DNA from: Sphingorhabdus lutea
GTDB lineage: Bacteria; Pseudomonadota; Alphaproteobacteria; Sphingomonadales; Sphingomonadaceae
Direction of reading: 5' to 3'
Length of the DNA stretch: 64,000 nucleotides
NCBI RefSeq assembly: GCF_001889025.1
Contig: NZ_CP018154.1
Coordinates: 1,106,501 to 1,170,500 of the forward strand
Positions 43,758 to 53,208 of the stretch are shown in pieces. Both the position numbers and the translations under genes were made by a program. The notes beneath the pieces were generated by a model. That model saw only the letters and a list, made by a program, of their open reading frames with translations. It ran no database searches and had not been told where the DNA came from. Position 1 is the first letter of the stretch. Every line of letters starts with the position of its first letter.

Positions 43758-44891
43758 ATGTCAAACAACATAGTGCCAGTTATTTCGGCAACTGGGTTAT
43801 TCACCCCCGCACAATCGATTAGCAATGAAGAATTGGTTTCTAGTTTCAACCAATATGTCGATAATTTTAATGCGAAAAATAACAAAGATATTGCATCGGG
43901 CAAAATTCAACCCTTGGTTCATAGTTCGGTTGAATTTATCGAAAAGGCGAGCGGGATAAAATCACGTTATGTGTTGGATAAAGAAAATATCATCAATCCT
44001 GACATTATGTGCCCCCTTATCCCAGAACGGAGCAATGATGAAATTTCCATCAGCGCCGAAATTGGCGTGAATGCTGCGAAAATGGCCTTGGAACGTGCGG
44101 CGCGTGATATAAAGGATGTGGACGCGCTTTTATGTGCATGTTCAAATTTACAACGCGCCTATCCCGCAGTGGCGGTTGAAATTCAACAGGCATTGGGCAT
44201 GGAAAATGGATTTGCTTTTGACATGAATGTCGCCTGTTCATCGGCCACATTTGCTATTCAAACTGCGGCGGATTTTATCCGTTCGGGCAGCGCAAAATCG
44301 GTTTTGGTGGTTAATCCGGAAATCACCTCTGGCCATTTAAATTGGCGCGATCGTGACAGCCATTTTATCTTTGGCGATGTGGCAACGGCCATTTTGGTGG
44401 AGGCAAAGGATATTGCTCCTGAAGATCATTGGGAAATATTGGGTACGAAACTTATCACCCAATTTAGCAATAATATCCGCAATAATTTCGGCTTCCTAAA
44501 CCGCACCCATCCCGAAACCATGGATGCGCCCGACAAATTATTCGTTCAAGAAGGTCGCAAGGTTTTTAAAGAGGTTGTGCCGATGGTGTCCGCTATGATT
44601 GGTCAGCATATTGGTGAGCATGGGTTAAATGGGGATAATCTTCGCCGATTATGGCTGCATCAGGCAAATGCAGGCATGAACCGTTTAATCGCGCACAAGG
44701 TTTTGGGGCATGAGGCCAATAGCGATGAATCGCCAACCATTTTGGATAGCTATGCCAACACATCCAGCGCGGGATCGATTATCGCCTTTCACAAACATCA
44801 TGAGGATTTAGCAAAGGGTGATATTGGTTTAATCTGTTCATTTGGTGCGGGATATTCCGCCGGCAGTGTGATTGTGAAAAAAGCGGCATAG
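43758..44891 (+). CDS. Beta-ketoacyl-ACP synthase III-like protein
   Basis: A 377-residue thiolase-fold condensing enzyme. The catalytic triad is visible: Cys in NVACSSATFAIQ, His in LWLHQANAGMNRLI, Asn in SYANTSSAGSIIAF. It is about 50 residues longer than E. coli FabH, with an extended N-terminal region (residues 20-60), as in the FabH-like subgroup that is not necessarily the housekeeping initiation enzyme. It may make 3-ketoacyl products for a special lipid. A strong terminator follows directly. Confidence 0.88.
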   Translation: MSNNIVPVISATGLFTPAQSISNEELVSSFNQYVDNFNAKNNKDIASGKIQPLVHSSVEFIEKASGIKSRYVLDKENIINPDIMCPLIPERSNDEISISAEIGVNAAKMALERAARDIKDVDALLCACSNLQRAYPAVAVEIQQALGMENGFAFDMNVACSSATFAIQTAADFIRSGSAKSVLVVNPEITSGHLNWRDRDSHFIFGDVATAILVEAKDIAPEDHWEILGTKLITQFSNNIRNNFGFLNRTHPETMDAPDKLFVQEGRKVFKEVVPMVSAMIGQHIGEHGLNGDNLRRLWLHQANAGMNRLIAHKVLGHEANSDESPTILDSYANTSSAGSIIAFHKHHEDLAKGDIGLICSFGAGYSAGSVIVKKAA

Positions 44892-44923
44892 GGCCAATTT
44901 AATAATTTGGGTAAAAATATCAG

Positions 44924-44966
44924 AATAGGGCAAGCGGCGATATGTTGCGCTTGCCCTATTTTTTTG
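44924..44966 (+). terminator. Strong intrinsic terminator of the KAS III gene
   Basis: A perfect 13-bp stem (AATAGGGCAAGCG / CGCTTGCCCTATT) with an 11-base loop is followed by a run of T residues, 33 bases after the stop codon. Confidence 0.9.
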
Positions 44967-45039
44967 CGCCATTTGGGGGATAAAGGGCGCGGGGAAGATA
45001 AAAGTAAGTGGGAGAGGAATATGTTATTTTTATAGGCCA

Positions 45040-45072
45040 GGGCTTTGTCAATAGTCTGGGCTTTGCCAATAG
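45040..45072. repeat. Short 18-bp-period tandem duplication downstream of pspC
   Basis: GGGCTTTGTCAATAG (45040-45054) and GGGCTTTGCCAATAG (45058-45072) differ at one position. They lie in the tail-to-tail gap after the KAS III terminator. No function is apparent. Confidence 0.6.
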
Positions 45073-45086
45073 GATGGCGCGGCGGA

Positions 45087-45263
45087 TTAGTCCAAAATCA
45101 TGGCAAGCAAGATATATATAAGGATAAGCGAGCCTACACCGATAATTGTTCCCACGGCGAATAAGATGCGAACAACCGATACGTCGATATTCGACCATTT
45201 TGCAATTCCTGAGCATACACCCCAGATTTTGGCATCTTCGCGGCTTAAAGTTAATTTTGACAT
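45087..45263 (-). CDS. PspC-domain small membrane protein
   Basis: A 58-residue protein consisting almost wholly of a PspC domain: LSREDAKIWGVCSGIAKWSN followed by VSVVRILFAV and a membrane helix GVGSLILIYILLAMIL. PspC proteins in enterobacteria sense inner-membrane stress; this solo form may do the same. I place the start at 45263 because AGGAAATC lies just upstream; a longer in-frame start at 45317 has none. Two tiny membrane-protein genes lie immediately upstream on the same strand and may form an operon with it. Confidence 0.82.
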   Translation of the reverse strand: MSKLTLSREDAKIWGVCSGIAKWSNIDVSVVRILFAVGTIIGVGSLILIYILLAMILD

Positions 45264-45318
45264 TTTTTGATTTCCTATTTCATTATTGGGTTGAGCTATG
45301 TTGATCTTTTTTGACATT

Positions 45319-45441
45319 TTATGCCAATATAGTGGAGAATGGCGCGACTGCTGGGCCGATGCTGGTGCCCAAGGTTAAAAATGAGCAAAATAAAGCAGCG
45401 GTTAAGGCAATATAATGTGAGCGGTTATTATTGATGGTCAT
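45319..45441 (-). CDS. Small single-helix membrane protein SmpB-type paralogue 1 (40 aa, unnamed)
   Basis: A 40-residue open frame with AAAGGATT before its ATG. The peptide begins MTINNNRSHYIALTAALFCS, then LTLGTSIGPAVAPFS and ILA: one hydrophobic helix with a polar N terminus. It is clearly homologous to the next small frame upstream (NRSHYxAxTAAxFCSxLT, GTSI, PxxAP), and conservation between the two copies supports real coding. It is 55 bases upstream of pspC. Function unknown; position suggests membrane stress. No relation to the tmRNA-binding protein SmpB is implied. Confidence 0.72.
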   Translation of the reverse strand: MTINNNRSHYIALTAALFCSFLTLGTSIGPAVAPFSTILA

Positions 45442-45486
45442 GTTAGAAATCCTTTGTAAGTAAATATTATTTTATAAGTTTATTGA

Positions 45487-45606
45487 TTATGCGAGAATTT
45501 GGGTTGCAGGTGCAATTACGGGAAAAATGCTTGTCCCAATGGTTAGCACTGAACAAAAAATTGCGGCTGTGATGGCAAGATAATGTGAACGGTTGCTGTT
45601 GGTCAT
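45487..45606 (-). CDS. Small single-helix membrane protein, paralogue 2 (39 aa, unnamed)
   Basis: A 39-residue frame with a good AAGGAAC ribosome-binding site eight bases before its ATG. It begins MTNSNRSHYLAITAAIFCSV and continues LTIGTSIFPVIAPA with ILA at the end. It matches the neighbouring 40-residue frame at more than half of its positions, while the 45-base spacer between them is not coding. It is the first gene of the apparent small-protein/pspC unit; the 250 bases upstream are very AT-rich and probably hold the promoter. Confidence 0.72.
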   Translation of the reverse strand: MTNSNRSHYLAITAAIFCSVLTIGTSIFPVIAPATQILA

Positions 45607-45856
45607 TTTAAGTTCCTTTTAAATTTCTGTTTGTTTATCTGTTAATTTGTTTGATATTCCCAACATTGCATTGGCCGTGCCAATTTTAATTTATATATAT
45701 ATTACAATTATTTATATAATATCAGGCCTTCGCTCCCTTAAATGTAAAATCTATTATTTGGGAAATTTCACCAATATTTGGGATTTGCCAATATGAATTA
45801 TTCGGCAAGGCTGGAATAAATGTTGACGCGGCCATGACATGGGGTAATTCGGGTGC

Positions 45857-46924
45857 ATGGCCATAACCCATTTAACATTGAAAGATTTTCGCAATCATCA
45901 TGATATTGCAATCTTGCCCGATCATCATTTCATCGTGATGACAGGGCCAAATGGCGCGGGTAAGACAAATATATTGGAGGCGATATCCTTATTAACGCCG
46001 GGGCGTGGGCTGCGCCGTGCGAAAATGCCCGATATGATTAGGAATGATGCGCAGGGCGGATTTGTGGTCAATGCCCATATTGTAGATTTGATTATTGGCA
46101 CAGGCGTAGATGCGGCCCACCCGACACGGCGCATTGTGCGATTGAATGGGGAAAATAAACCGGCAAATCATTTGTCGCATCTTGTCTCCCTTTCATGGTT
46201 AACCCCGGCAATGGACCGATTATTTATGGAGGGCGCATCTCAAAGGCGGCAATTTATTGACCGTTTGGTGATGGCTATTATCCCCGATCATGGCCGGCAT
46301 TGTTTACGATATGATCGGGCAGTTAAACAACGCAACCACATATTGTCACAGCCCGGCCCATTGGACCATAGCTGGTTGAATGCGGTGGAAATTGCCATGG
46401 CGGAACATGGCGGCGCGTTAAATGATAACCGCAAGAAAATTATCGCCATGTTAAATGATATATTGGCGCCATTGCCCAATGAACCTTTTGCGCGGCCATT
46501 TTTGGCCATGGCGCATGATCGGCATCATCATGATTGGCCGCTATATTGGCGGCATGAACGACATATTGACGCACGCGCTGGCCGCACATTGGCCGGACCG
46601 CATAAAAGCGATTTATTGGTCACCCATTCGGCCAAGAATATAGAGGCGCAACATTGTTCCACTGGCGAACAAAAGGCATTGTTACTGTCCATTATTTTGG
46701 CACATATGGAAATTGTGCGCGGCGCATCTAAACGGCCATTCATCATGTTATTGGATGAGGTAACGGCGCATTTGGATCCGGTGCGGCGCGGCGCGTTGTT
46801 TGAACGATTGGATCAAAGCGGGGCGCAAATTTGGATGACCGGCACGGAAAAATATCTGTTCAATGAAATTGATAGGTCCGCCCATCATGTTATTTTGGAT
46901 GGGCCGGTTTTAAACGATTTATAA
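45857..46924 (+). CDS. recF: DNA replication and repair protein RecF
   Basis: RecF loads RecA at single-strand gaps together with RecO and RecR. The 355-residue SMC-like ATPase has Walker A GPNGAGKT (30-37), the signature STGEQKALLLSIIL, and Walker B FIMLLDEVTAHLD. The family opening HLTLKDFRNH is intact. The start ATG at 45857 is preceded by a weak GGGGT. It is not next to dnaA, dnaN or gyrB here, which is common in alphaproteobacteria. It is convergent with the hypothetical gene at 46944. Confidence 0.95.
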   Translation: MAITHLTLKDFRNHHDIAILPDHHFIVMTGPNGAGKTNILEAISLLTPGRGLRRAKMPDMIRNDAQGGFVVNAHIVDLIIGTGVDAAHPTRRIVRLNGENKPANHLSHLVSLSWLTPAMDRLFMEGASQRRQFIDRLVMAIIPDHGRHCLRYDRAVKQRNHILSQPGPLDHSWLNAVEIAMAEHGGALNDNRKKIIAMLNDILAPLPNEPFARPFLAMAHDRHHHDWPLYWRHERHIDARAGRTLAGPHKSDLLVTHSAKNIEAQHCSTGEQKALLLSIILAHMEIVRGASKRPFIMLLDEVTAHLDPVRRGALFERLDQSGAQIWMTGTEKYLFNEIDRSAHHVILDGPVLNDL

Positions 46925-46943
46925 TGACCCAGCTTAGGATATT

Positions 46944-47462
46944 TTAACAGGGATATACCCGTTTTGCGACAATGCGCAGGGCGGCAAGAACGCTCATCCT
47001 TTTGCGGTTTGATGCAGGAATTGTTTGTAATTGGGTGACAAGATCATCTGCCGTCATGTCAATTTCATCGGGAGCGCAAATGCTACGCTGGCCATTTTTA
47101 CGATTGCGCTTTTCCTCATCGCGTAAAAAGGCAATATGCTTTTCGGTCATGCTTTTCAGGCTGTAATATTCACGGTGATATAAAGCGCGAACGCCCAATT
47201 TATTTAATTTAATGACTTTGGATAAATATGTCTCTGCCGACATGGTCGATACCGCCCCAGCATTGGCCGCCATGCCCCCAATGGATAAAGCCGCGGCAAT
47301 CATGCCGGCTTTGAATAATGATTTTGCCTCACCAAATTTTGAGAAGCCAAATTTTGAGGAGCGAAATTTTATTGATGCATCATTATCTATGCGGCTGGAT
47401 GTCATGGACATGAATATATGTGCCACGGACATGAAAAAGGGAAGGGACGTTTGAAATCTCAT
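46944..47462 (-). CDS. Secreted hypothetical protein with N-terminal pentapeptide repeats
   Basis: I do not recognise this 172-residue protein with certainty. It has a polar N terminus with three 5-residue repeats (KFRSS, KFGFS, KFGEA), a signal-like helix AGMIAAALSIGGMAANAGA, and a C-terminal domain with ICAPDEIDMTADDLVTQL and a final VYPC. The two cysteines and the helix arrangement faintly recall Rap1a/Tai-type immunity folds, which is speculation. Several in-frame ATGs exist and the ribosome-binding site is poor, so the start is uncertain. It lies 51 bases upstream of the ftsH end on the same strand. Confidence 0.6.
   Translation of the reverse strand: MRFQTSLPFFMSVAHIFMSMTSSRIDNDASIKFRSSKFGFSKFGEAKSLFKAGMIAAALSIGGMAANAGAVSTMSAETYLSKVIKLNKLGVRALYHREYYSLKSMTEKHIAFLRDEEKRNRKNGQRSICAPDEIDMTADDLVTQLQTIPASNRKRMSVLAALRIVAKRVYPC
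47332..47376. repeat. Three 15-bp tandem units inside the hypothetical gene at 46944
   Basis: A 15-bp period with the shared core AAATTTT (units CCAAATTTTGAGAAG, CCAAATTTTGAGGAG, then a diverged CGAAATTTTATTG) encodes the KFxxS-type pentapeptides. In-frame slippage probably lengthened the region before the signal helix. Confidence 0.65.
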
Positions 47463-47513
47463 AAAATTTCTAGGTACCTTCCCATATATTATTTACATAA
47501 ATTGGGCATAAAT

Positions 47514-49463
47514 TTATGCGCCCTCTATGCTTGGCCCGCCAATTTTGCTGCCTTTATTTTTGCCGGCTTTGGGGATTAATGACCCAATGGTCGGCTTTAT
47601 CGTGCTTACCTTTTTTGCTTTATCGTCACGGTGAAATTCACCCTTGTCCAATAATTCATCAATTTCCACGCCGGATAATGTTTCATATTCCAACAGGGCA
47701 TTGGCCAAAAGATGCAGCTGATCTTCATGTTCTTTAAGGATTTTTTGCGCTTTCTTATATCCTTTTTCGACAAGATCGCGAATTTCCTTATCAATCAGCT
47801 TTGCCGTTTCATCGGACATGGCAGAACGTGTTGTGCCGCCATAGCCCAAATAACCTTGCTGTTCTTCTTCATATTGCAACGGGCCCATCACATCTGACAT
47901 GCCCCATTGGGTTACCATGTCGCGCGCCAATTTGGTGGCATATTGAATGTCGCCTGACGCGCCAGAGGATACTTTATCATATCCAAAAATAATTTCCTCG
48001 GCCACTCGTCCGCCCATAGACACGGCCATGTTGGCGTGCATTTTATCACGATGATAGCTGTAACTATCGCGTTCGGGCAGGCGCATCACCATGCCCAATG
48101 CGCGGCCGCGCGGTATGATGGTGGCCTTGTGAATGGGGTCAGAGGCATCTTCATGCACAGATACAATCGCATGTCCTGCCTCATGATAAGCGGTCATTTT
48201 CTTTTCATCCTCGGTCATGACCATGGAACGACGCTCCGTGCCCATCATCACCTTATCCTTGGCATCTTCAAATTCCTGCATCGCGACAAGGCGCTTGCCA
48301 CGCCGCGCAGCCATTAAAGCGGCTTCGTTCACCAAATTGGCAAGGTCCGCACCAGAAAATCCGGGCGTCCCACGGCCAATGACCCGTGGGTCAACATCGG
48401 GGGCAAGCGGCACTTTTTTCATATGCACTTCAAGGATTTTGACGCGGCCCTCAATATCGGGGCGCGGCACAACAACCTGTCGGTCAAAACGGCCTGGACG
48501 CAGCAGGGCAGGGTCAAGCACATCGGGGCGGTTGGTCGCAGCAATGATGATAATGCCTTCATTCGCCTCAAATCCATCCATTTCAACCAATAATTGGTTT
48601 AATGTTTGTTCGCGTTCATCATTTTGATTGCCAACACCGCCGCCACGGCTGCGGCCCACGGCGTCAATTTCGTCGATGAACAAGATACATGGCGCATTTT
48701 TCTTAGCCTGTTCAAACATATCGCGCACGCGGCTTGCGCCCACGCCGACAAACATTTCCACAAAATCTGAACCTGAAATGGTGAAAAATGGCACCGCAGC
48801 TTCACCCGCAATGGCACGGGCAAGCAGGGTTTTACCCGTGCCGGGCGAACCGACAAGCAATGCGCCCTTTGGTATTTTACCGCCAAGACGGGAGAATTTT
48901 TGTGGATCACGAAGAAATTCGACGATTTCCTCCAATTCTTCGCGCGCCTCATCAATGCCGGCAACATCGGCAAAGGTAACTTTGCCATGTTTTTCGGTCA
49001 ACATTTTCGCCTTTGATTTGCCAAAGCCCATGGCGCCTGAACCGCCGCCCTTTTGCATTTGCCGCAGCACAAAAAATGCCACGCCCAAAATCAACAAAAA
49101 TGGCAAAGAATTCACCAAAATATAGGTTAAAAGGCTGGTTTGTTCGGCCTCTTTGCCCTGAACATCGACGCCATTTTCTTCCAAAAATGGATAAAGGCTG
49201 GTGTCGCCCTCAATGGGCACAGTAACCAATTTTTTGTCTTCTTTTGTGGTGGCGACAATTTTATCAGGGGATATGGAGACCGACTTAATCGATCCCTCCG
49301 TCACCTTATTACGGAATGCAGAATAGCTAATCCCATCCTGGCTACTTGTCGCGGTGCTGCCGCCAAACATCGATGCGATAATTAAAAACCCCGCCAAAAT
49401 AGCGGCCCAAATCATCAAATTTTTGTTCACCGGATTATTTTGCGGCTCTTTATCATTATTCAT
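47514..49463 (-). CDS. ftsH: ATP-dependent zinc metalloprotease FtsH
   Basis: FtsH degrades misassembled membrane proteins and short-lived regulators. The 649-residue protein has two N-terminal membrane helices (about 15-33 and 111-133) flanking a periplasmic domain, an AAA module with Walker A GSPGTGKT (205-212), Walker [10 protein letters not shown], the pore motif [13 protein letters not shown] and the second region of homology, and the M41 zinc site HEAGH (427-431). The C-terminal tail is basic and variable. It lies downstream of cpoB-tilS on the same strand, the usual order, with a 164-base gap that likely holds its own promoter. Confidence 0.97.
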   Translation of the reverse strand: MNNDKEPQNNPVNKNLMIWAAILAGFLIIASMFGGSTATSSQDGISYSAFRNKVTEGSIKSVSISPDKIVATTKEDKKLVTVPIEGDTSLYPFLEENGVDVQGKEAEQTSLLTYILVNSLPFLLILGVAFFVLRQMQKGGGSGAMGFGKSKAKMLTEKHGKVTFADVAGIDEAREELEEIVEFLRDPQKFSRLGGKIPKGALLVGSPGTGKTLLARAIAGEAAVPFFTISGSDFVEMFVGVGASRVRDMFEQAKKNAPCILFIDEIDAVGRSRGGGVGNQNDEREQTLNQLLVEMDGFEANEGIIIIAATNRPDVLDPALLRPGRFDRQVVVPRPDIEGRVKILEVHMKKVPLAPDVDPRVIGRGTPGFSGADLANLVNEAALMAARRGKRLVAMQEFEDAKDKVMMGTERRSMVMTEDEKKMTAYHEAGHAIVSVHEDASDPIHKATIIPRGRALGMVMRLPERDSYSYHRDKMHANMAVSMGGRVAEEIIFGYDKVSSGASGDIQYATKLARDMVTQWGMSDVMGPLQYEEEQQGYLGYGGTTRSAMSDETAKLIDKEIRDLVEKGYKKAQKILKEHEDQLHLLANALLEYETLSGVEIDELLDKGEFHRDDKAKKVSTIKPTIGSLIPKAGKNKGSKIGGPSIEGA

Positions 49464-49627
49464 TCATCATACCTTATGTCGGCTTATATTCTTATCCATG
49501 ATGTTAATGTAGGAAAGAAACTATGAATAGCAATATATCTATCCATATTTTGGTCGGTAAATTGCCTCTTTTTATCTATATATGGGCTATTATTTATATA
49601 AACGGCCGCTATTGACGATTTTGTTAA

Positions 49628-50632
49628 TCAATTTTTTTGCGGTCTAGGCGCACGTTTTGGCGCAGTTTCAAATGTCCAAACCGATTGTTTATTATAATAA
49701 ATAATATCACCGATGGTCGCTTTTTTCATGGATAATAGATTTTCGATTATCATGCTCAATTGCTCACCACGGATTTTCACATCATTCTCAATACAGGAAA
49801 TGGCCCGAAGGACAAGGCGGCGTTGATAGATATGGGGTAATTTCTCCATATTCTTCAACATTATAATGTCATTGCTCTGCGCATGATGCTGCGCCCATAA
49901 AATATCGCTGGACCATGAAATCGCGTCATTCGCCTGTTGCAGGGCATGGGCGCTCTGCGCAGCCGATATGGCGTTTATCGGTGTTTGCGGCTGCGATAGC
50001 CAATTGCGAAATCGCACCCGATCAAAATCAACATTTTGGTTGCTTGGGTCTATAATGGGGGCAATTGCCGCATCATCGCAAATTTGCTGCAATTCATCCT
50101 TGGTAAAATTAAGCAAGGGGCGGATAATATTGCCATTTTGCGGGCGCACCCCGCTTAAACCATCTATGCCGCTGCCCCTGGCCAATCGCATCATCATGGT
50201 TTCCAACTGATCATCGGCATGATGCGCGGTTAAAATCCACTGGCCATTTTGCGCATCGGCAATGCGGTGCAATGCTTTATAACGCTCGGCTCTTGCCGAT
50301 GATTGAATATTGGCATTGCGGCTCACGGTTATTTTTTCGATAAAATGCGGCATGCCAATTTGCGAGCAAATTTGCGCGACATAATCGGCCTCTTGCGCGG
50401 CCTCACTGCGCAATTGATGGTCGATGGTTGCCGCCATGACATTGCCCGTAAAATGATGCTGGGCCAGTAGCATTAATGCCAAACTGTCCGGTCCGCCCGA
50501 CACTGCGATAAGCAACTTGTTATTATCTTGACCCAAAATTGGGATAAGCTGGACAATATTTTTCAAAAATTTTTGCGAAATTTCCGGCTTTATCAAAATT
50601 TTGGGCATAATCCTATGTTGAGGCTTGGCCAC
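49628..50632 (-). CDS. tilS: tRNA(Ile)-lysidine synthase
   Basis: TilS turns C34 of the CAU-anticodon isoleucine tRNA into lysidine so that it reads AUA. The 334-residue protein has the PP-loop SGGPDS (45-50) and later LTAHHADDQLETMMMRLARG and GIDGLSGVRP, both typical. It lacks the long C-terminal domains of E. coli TilS, as do other alphaproteobacterial forms. The GTG at 50632 directly follows the cpoB stop; an ATG at 50608 is an alternative, with AGGA only two bases away, so the start is uncertain. Confidence 0.93.
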   Translation of the reverse strand: MAKPQHRIMPKILIKPEISQKFLKNIVQLIPILGQDNNKLLIAVSGGPDSLALMLLAQHHFTGNVMAATIDHQLRSEAAQEADYVAQICSQIGMPHFIEKITVSRNANIQSSARAERYKALHRIADAQNGQWILTAHHADDQLETMMMRLARGSGIDGLSGVRPQNGNIIRPLLNFTKDELQQICDDAAIAPIIDPSNQNVDFDRVRFRNWLSQPQTPINAISAAQSAHALQQANDAISWSSDILWAQHHAQSNDIIMLKNMEKLPHIYQRRLVLRAISCIENDVKIRGEQLSMIIENLLSMKKATIGDIIYYNKQSVWTFETAPKRAPRPQKN

Positions 50633-51559
50633 TTATTTACATTTTGCCTTAGTTTTGGAGCTTTTTAATAAAGACGCCAAACGGCCACTCGCCTCGGTGG
50701 GATAGGCGGTTTCAACCTGAGCAAATGCCTCACATGCTTCCTTTGCCTGTTCGGTTTGGGTCAATGCGATGCCCAAATATAACAGACTGTCGGGTGCGCG
50801 CGCGCCGCGTGGGTCTTCTTTATAATTATCATAAAATATTTTAAGCGAGGTTTTGGGTTTATTATCATCCAACATCGCGCGGCCCAATAAATTACGGGCA
50901 TAGCTTAATCGGGGATGTTTGGGATGATTTTTAACCGTTGTTTCCAACTGGCTTTGTGCTTCGGGGTAAAATTTCGCCTCCCACAGGCGGAAACCATAGC
51001 TATAATCATCGTCAAATTTATCACCAGTATCGGGTTTTATAATGGCGGAAACGGCGGCGCGGCGGGTGTCGCTTGCCCTTGTGTTCGCGCTGGGCGTCTT
51101 ATTTGTGTTGCTTGGCGCTGCGGCTGTAATATTATTAACTGGCGTCGCGGCGAGGGTATTTTCGGCGGCCTTTGCGTCTTTTAACATTTTTTCAACCGCG
51201 TCCAATCGCGCGTCCAATTGGCGTTGTTCATTGCCCTGGCGTTCAATTTGGCCGGTTAAAGTGGCCAATTGGGTTTCCAATGAATCAATACGAACCAATA
51301 AATCGCCAACTGCGCTGTTTGACGTATCTTTTTTCACCTGTTGTTGTTCGGGTTGAATATCTGCCTCAAAAAAACGGCTATCGGCATTGGGGAAAACTTT
51401 ACGTTGAACCGCGCCCATTTCTTTTTCCAATTTGGTGACGCGCCCTTCTACATTGCTATCTTGTGCCAAAAGCGGGGAAATTGCCAAAAGCGGGAATATG
51501 GATGTCATCATCAAAGTGGCCGCGCCCATTTTGAAAAGATTTTTTAATTTCAACGTCAT
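50633..51559 (-). CDS. cpoB: Cell division coordinator CpoB (YbgF)
   Basis: A 308-residue periplasmic protein that links the Tol-Pal system to peptidoglycan synthesis during division. It has a signal peptide (ending PLLAQ), an N-terminal coiled-coil part for trimerisation (about 35-125, with LLVRIDSLETQLATLTGQIE), a low-complexity linker rich in Ala, Thr and Asn, and a C-terminal TPR domain starting near YSYGFRLWEAKFYPEAQSQL. The ATG at 51559 is chosen because GAGGATG lies nine bases before it. It is directly followed by tilS. tol-pal itself is not in the window. Confidence 0.88.
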   Translation of the reverse strand: MTLKLKNLFKMGAATLMMTSIFPLLAISPLLAQDSNVEGRVTKLEKEMGAVQRKVFPNADSRFFEADIQPEQQQVKKDTSNSAVGDLLVRIDSLETQLATLTGQIERQGNEQRQLDARLDAVEKMLKDAKAAENTLAATPVNNITAAAPSNTNKTPSANTRASDTRRAAVSAIIKPDTGDKFDDDYSYGFRLWEAKFYPEAQSQLETTVKNHPKHPRLSYARNLLGRAMLDDNKPKTSLKIFYDNYKEDPRGARAPDSLLYLGIALTQTEQAKEACEAFAQVETAYPTEASGRLASLLKSSKTKAKCK

Positions 51560-51858
51560 TTTAATCATCCTCATCCAATTTCTGACCCATAAATAATAGA
51601 TGCCAGCTTATATAATCAGCAAAAATATAACATAGTTAAGCTGCAATGTATCTTTGGTTAACAATATTTCCCATAGCCATTTTTGAAAAATTTGTGAAAT
51701 TATAATTTATTTTATCGTTTCAAAATTTAGGTCCAATTTGGATGCATCTTTTGCGATATTGCCTCGTGCAATGGGGGTGGCGCATAAATTTATCCCTAAT
51801 TTCCTGTTAACCCTGCTTCAAAACCATGTTTTACGGTTTTGCGGTTATTTCATCCATT

Positions 51859-53148
51859 ATGAAGGAAATTAAAAAAGATATTATCGCAGGGCGTAAAAAT
51901 CGCTGGACCAAAGGGCGGGATTTCAGTCATAAGCATGGAATGTCAATGCTTTTGTCAATTATTACGTCTTTATTCTTTTCGCCGCAAAGCTGGGCTGCAC
52001 AGTTAAGCAATGTGGTAATTGACAATGAATCGGTCACCATTGAATTTGACGACGTGGTTAATCAGGCCAGTTCATTTTATTTGGCCAATCCAAATCGTAT
52101 TGTGGTCGATGTATCCGGCGCGAATATGGGAAAAATTGGGTCAAAGGATGGCGCATTGGGTGCATTGCGCGTGGGGCAATATGATCCCAATACAGCGCGT
52201 ATCGTCTTGGATTTGGCCAATCCTGCCATATTGACGCGCGGTGGATTTTCATCTGATGGCAGGAAATTACAGCTGTTTTTCGGCTCTGCGGCGACGGATC
52301 AATTTTTTGGCGCCTTAAAACAAAGCCGGATGAATTTCATCCCGCCATTTAATTTTCGCGCGGATAAACCCAAAAAATATGAAGTAAGCGCACCGATATT
52401 GCCTGCGGATTCAAAGGGTAAATTGCCAAAAATCTATGGCCCAAATGATACCAGCCTGCCATTGGTGGTGATTGATGCGGGGCATGGTGGGCATGATCCT
52501 GGCGCGATTTCGAAATTTGGCGGCGGGCATAAGGAAAAAAATGTTACCTTGGCCATTGCAAAGGCGATTAGGGATGAGCTTATCTCCACCGGGCGCGTGC
52601 GTGTTGCATTAACCCGTGATGATGACAGCTTCATTGTGCTTCAAGATAGATATGGCATTGCGCGTAAAATGGATGCCGATTTGTTTATTTCCGTTCATGC
52701 CGATGCAGCGGGAAATGAAAGCGCATCGGGTGCCACCGTCTATACTTTATCGGAAGTTGCATCCGACCGAGAGGCGCAAAGATTGGCCGCGCGGGAAAAT
52801 AAATCCGATATTATCAGCGGGCTGAACCTTGGCGGTGCGGATTCCAGCGTTTCGTCCATTTTAATCGATTTAACACAGCGCGAAACAATGAATGTTTCTG
52901 CCGATTTTGCGCGAATTTTCCTGCGTGAAGCGGGGCCAAATGTGCCCTTGCGATCAAATTCGCACCGTTTTGCGTCCTTTGTAGTGTTAAAATCTCCCGA
53001 TGTGCCGTCCATATTATTGGAAACGGGCTATCTTACCAATGATAAGGATGTGGCTTTTTTAACCTCTGCCGCAGGGAAAAAGGCGATTGCAACATCGATG
53101 GCAGATGCGGTTCGCGCCCATTTTGCCAGAAGAATAGCAGCGAAATAA
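51859..53148 (+). CDS. amiC: N-acetylmuramoyl-L-alanine amidase with AMIN domain
   Basis: This secreted zinc amidase splits septal peptidoglycan between MurNAc and L-Ala. Order: a basic N terminus and signal helix (ending QSWAA), an AMIN domain (about 50-150) for septal targeting, and an Amidase_3 domain (about 210-425). Zinc and catalytic residues are in VVIDAGHGGHDPGA, GHKEKNVTLAIAKAI, FISVHADA and ILLETGYLTN. The start among several in-frame ATGs (51826, 51859, later) is unclear; I use 51859. It is followed after 60 bases by PBP1A on the same strand. Confidence 0.9.
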   Translation: MKEIKKDIIAGRKNRWTKGRDFSHKHGMSMLLSIITSLFFSPQSWAAQLSNVVIDNESVTIEFDDVVNQASSFYLANPNRIVVDVSGANMGKIGSKDGALGALRVGQYDPNTARIVLDLANPAILTRGGFSSDGRKLQLFFGSAATDQFFGALKQSRMNFIPPFNFRADKPKKYEVSAPILPADSKGKLPKIYGPNDTSLPLVVIDAGHGGHDPGAISKFGGGHKEKNVTLAIAKAIRDELISTGRVRVALTRDDDSFIVLQDRYGIARKMDADLFISVHADAAGNESASGATVYTLSEVASDREAQRLAARENKSDIISGLNLGGADSSVSSILIDLTQRETMNVSADFARIFLREAGPNVPLRSNSHRFASFVVLKSPDVPSILLETGYLTNDKDVAFLTSAAGKKAIATSMADAVRAHFARRIAAK

Positions 53149-53208
53149 TCAAAAATATAAATATTTTGTCATAATTTATGCGTGAATATCTAGACCTAGC
53201 CGTCAAAA

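Noticed and set aside
47506..47519. Palindrome GCATAAATTTATGC at the end of ftsH as a terminator
   Set aside because: The stem is AT-rich and no T-run follows it on the ftsH strand.
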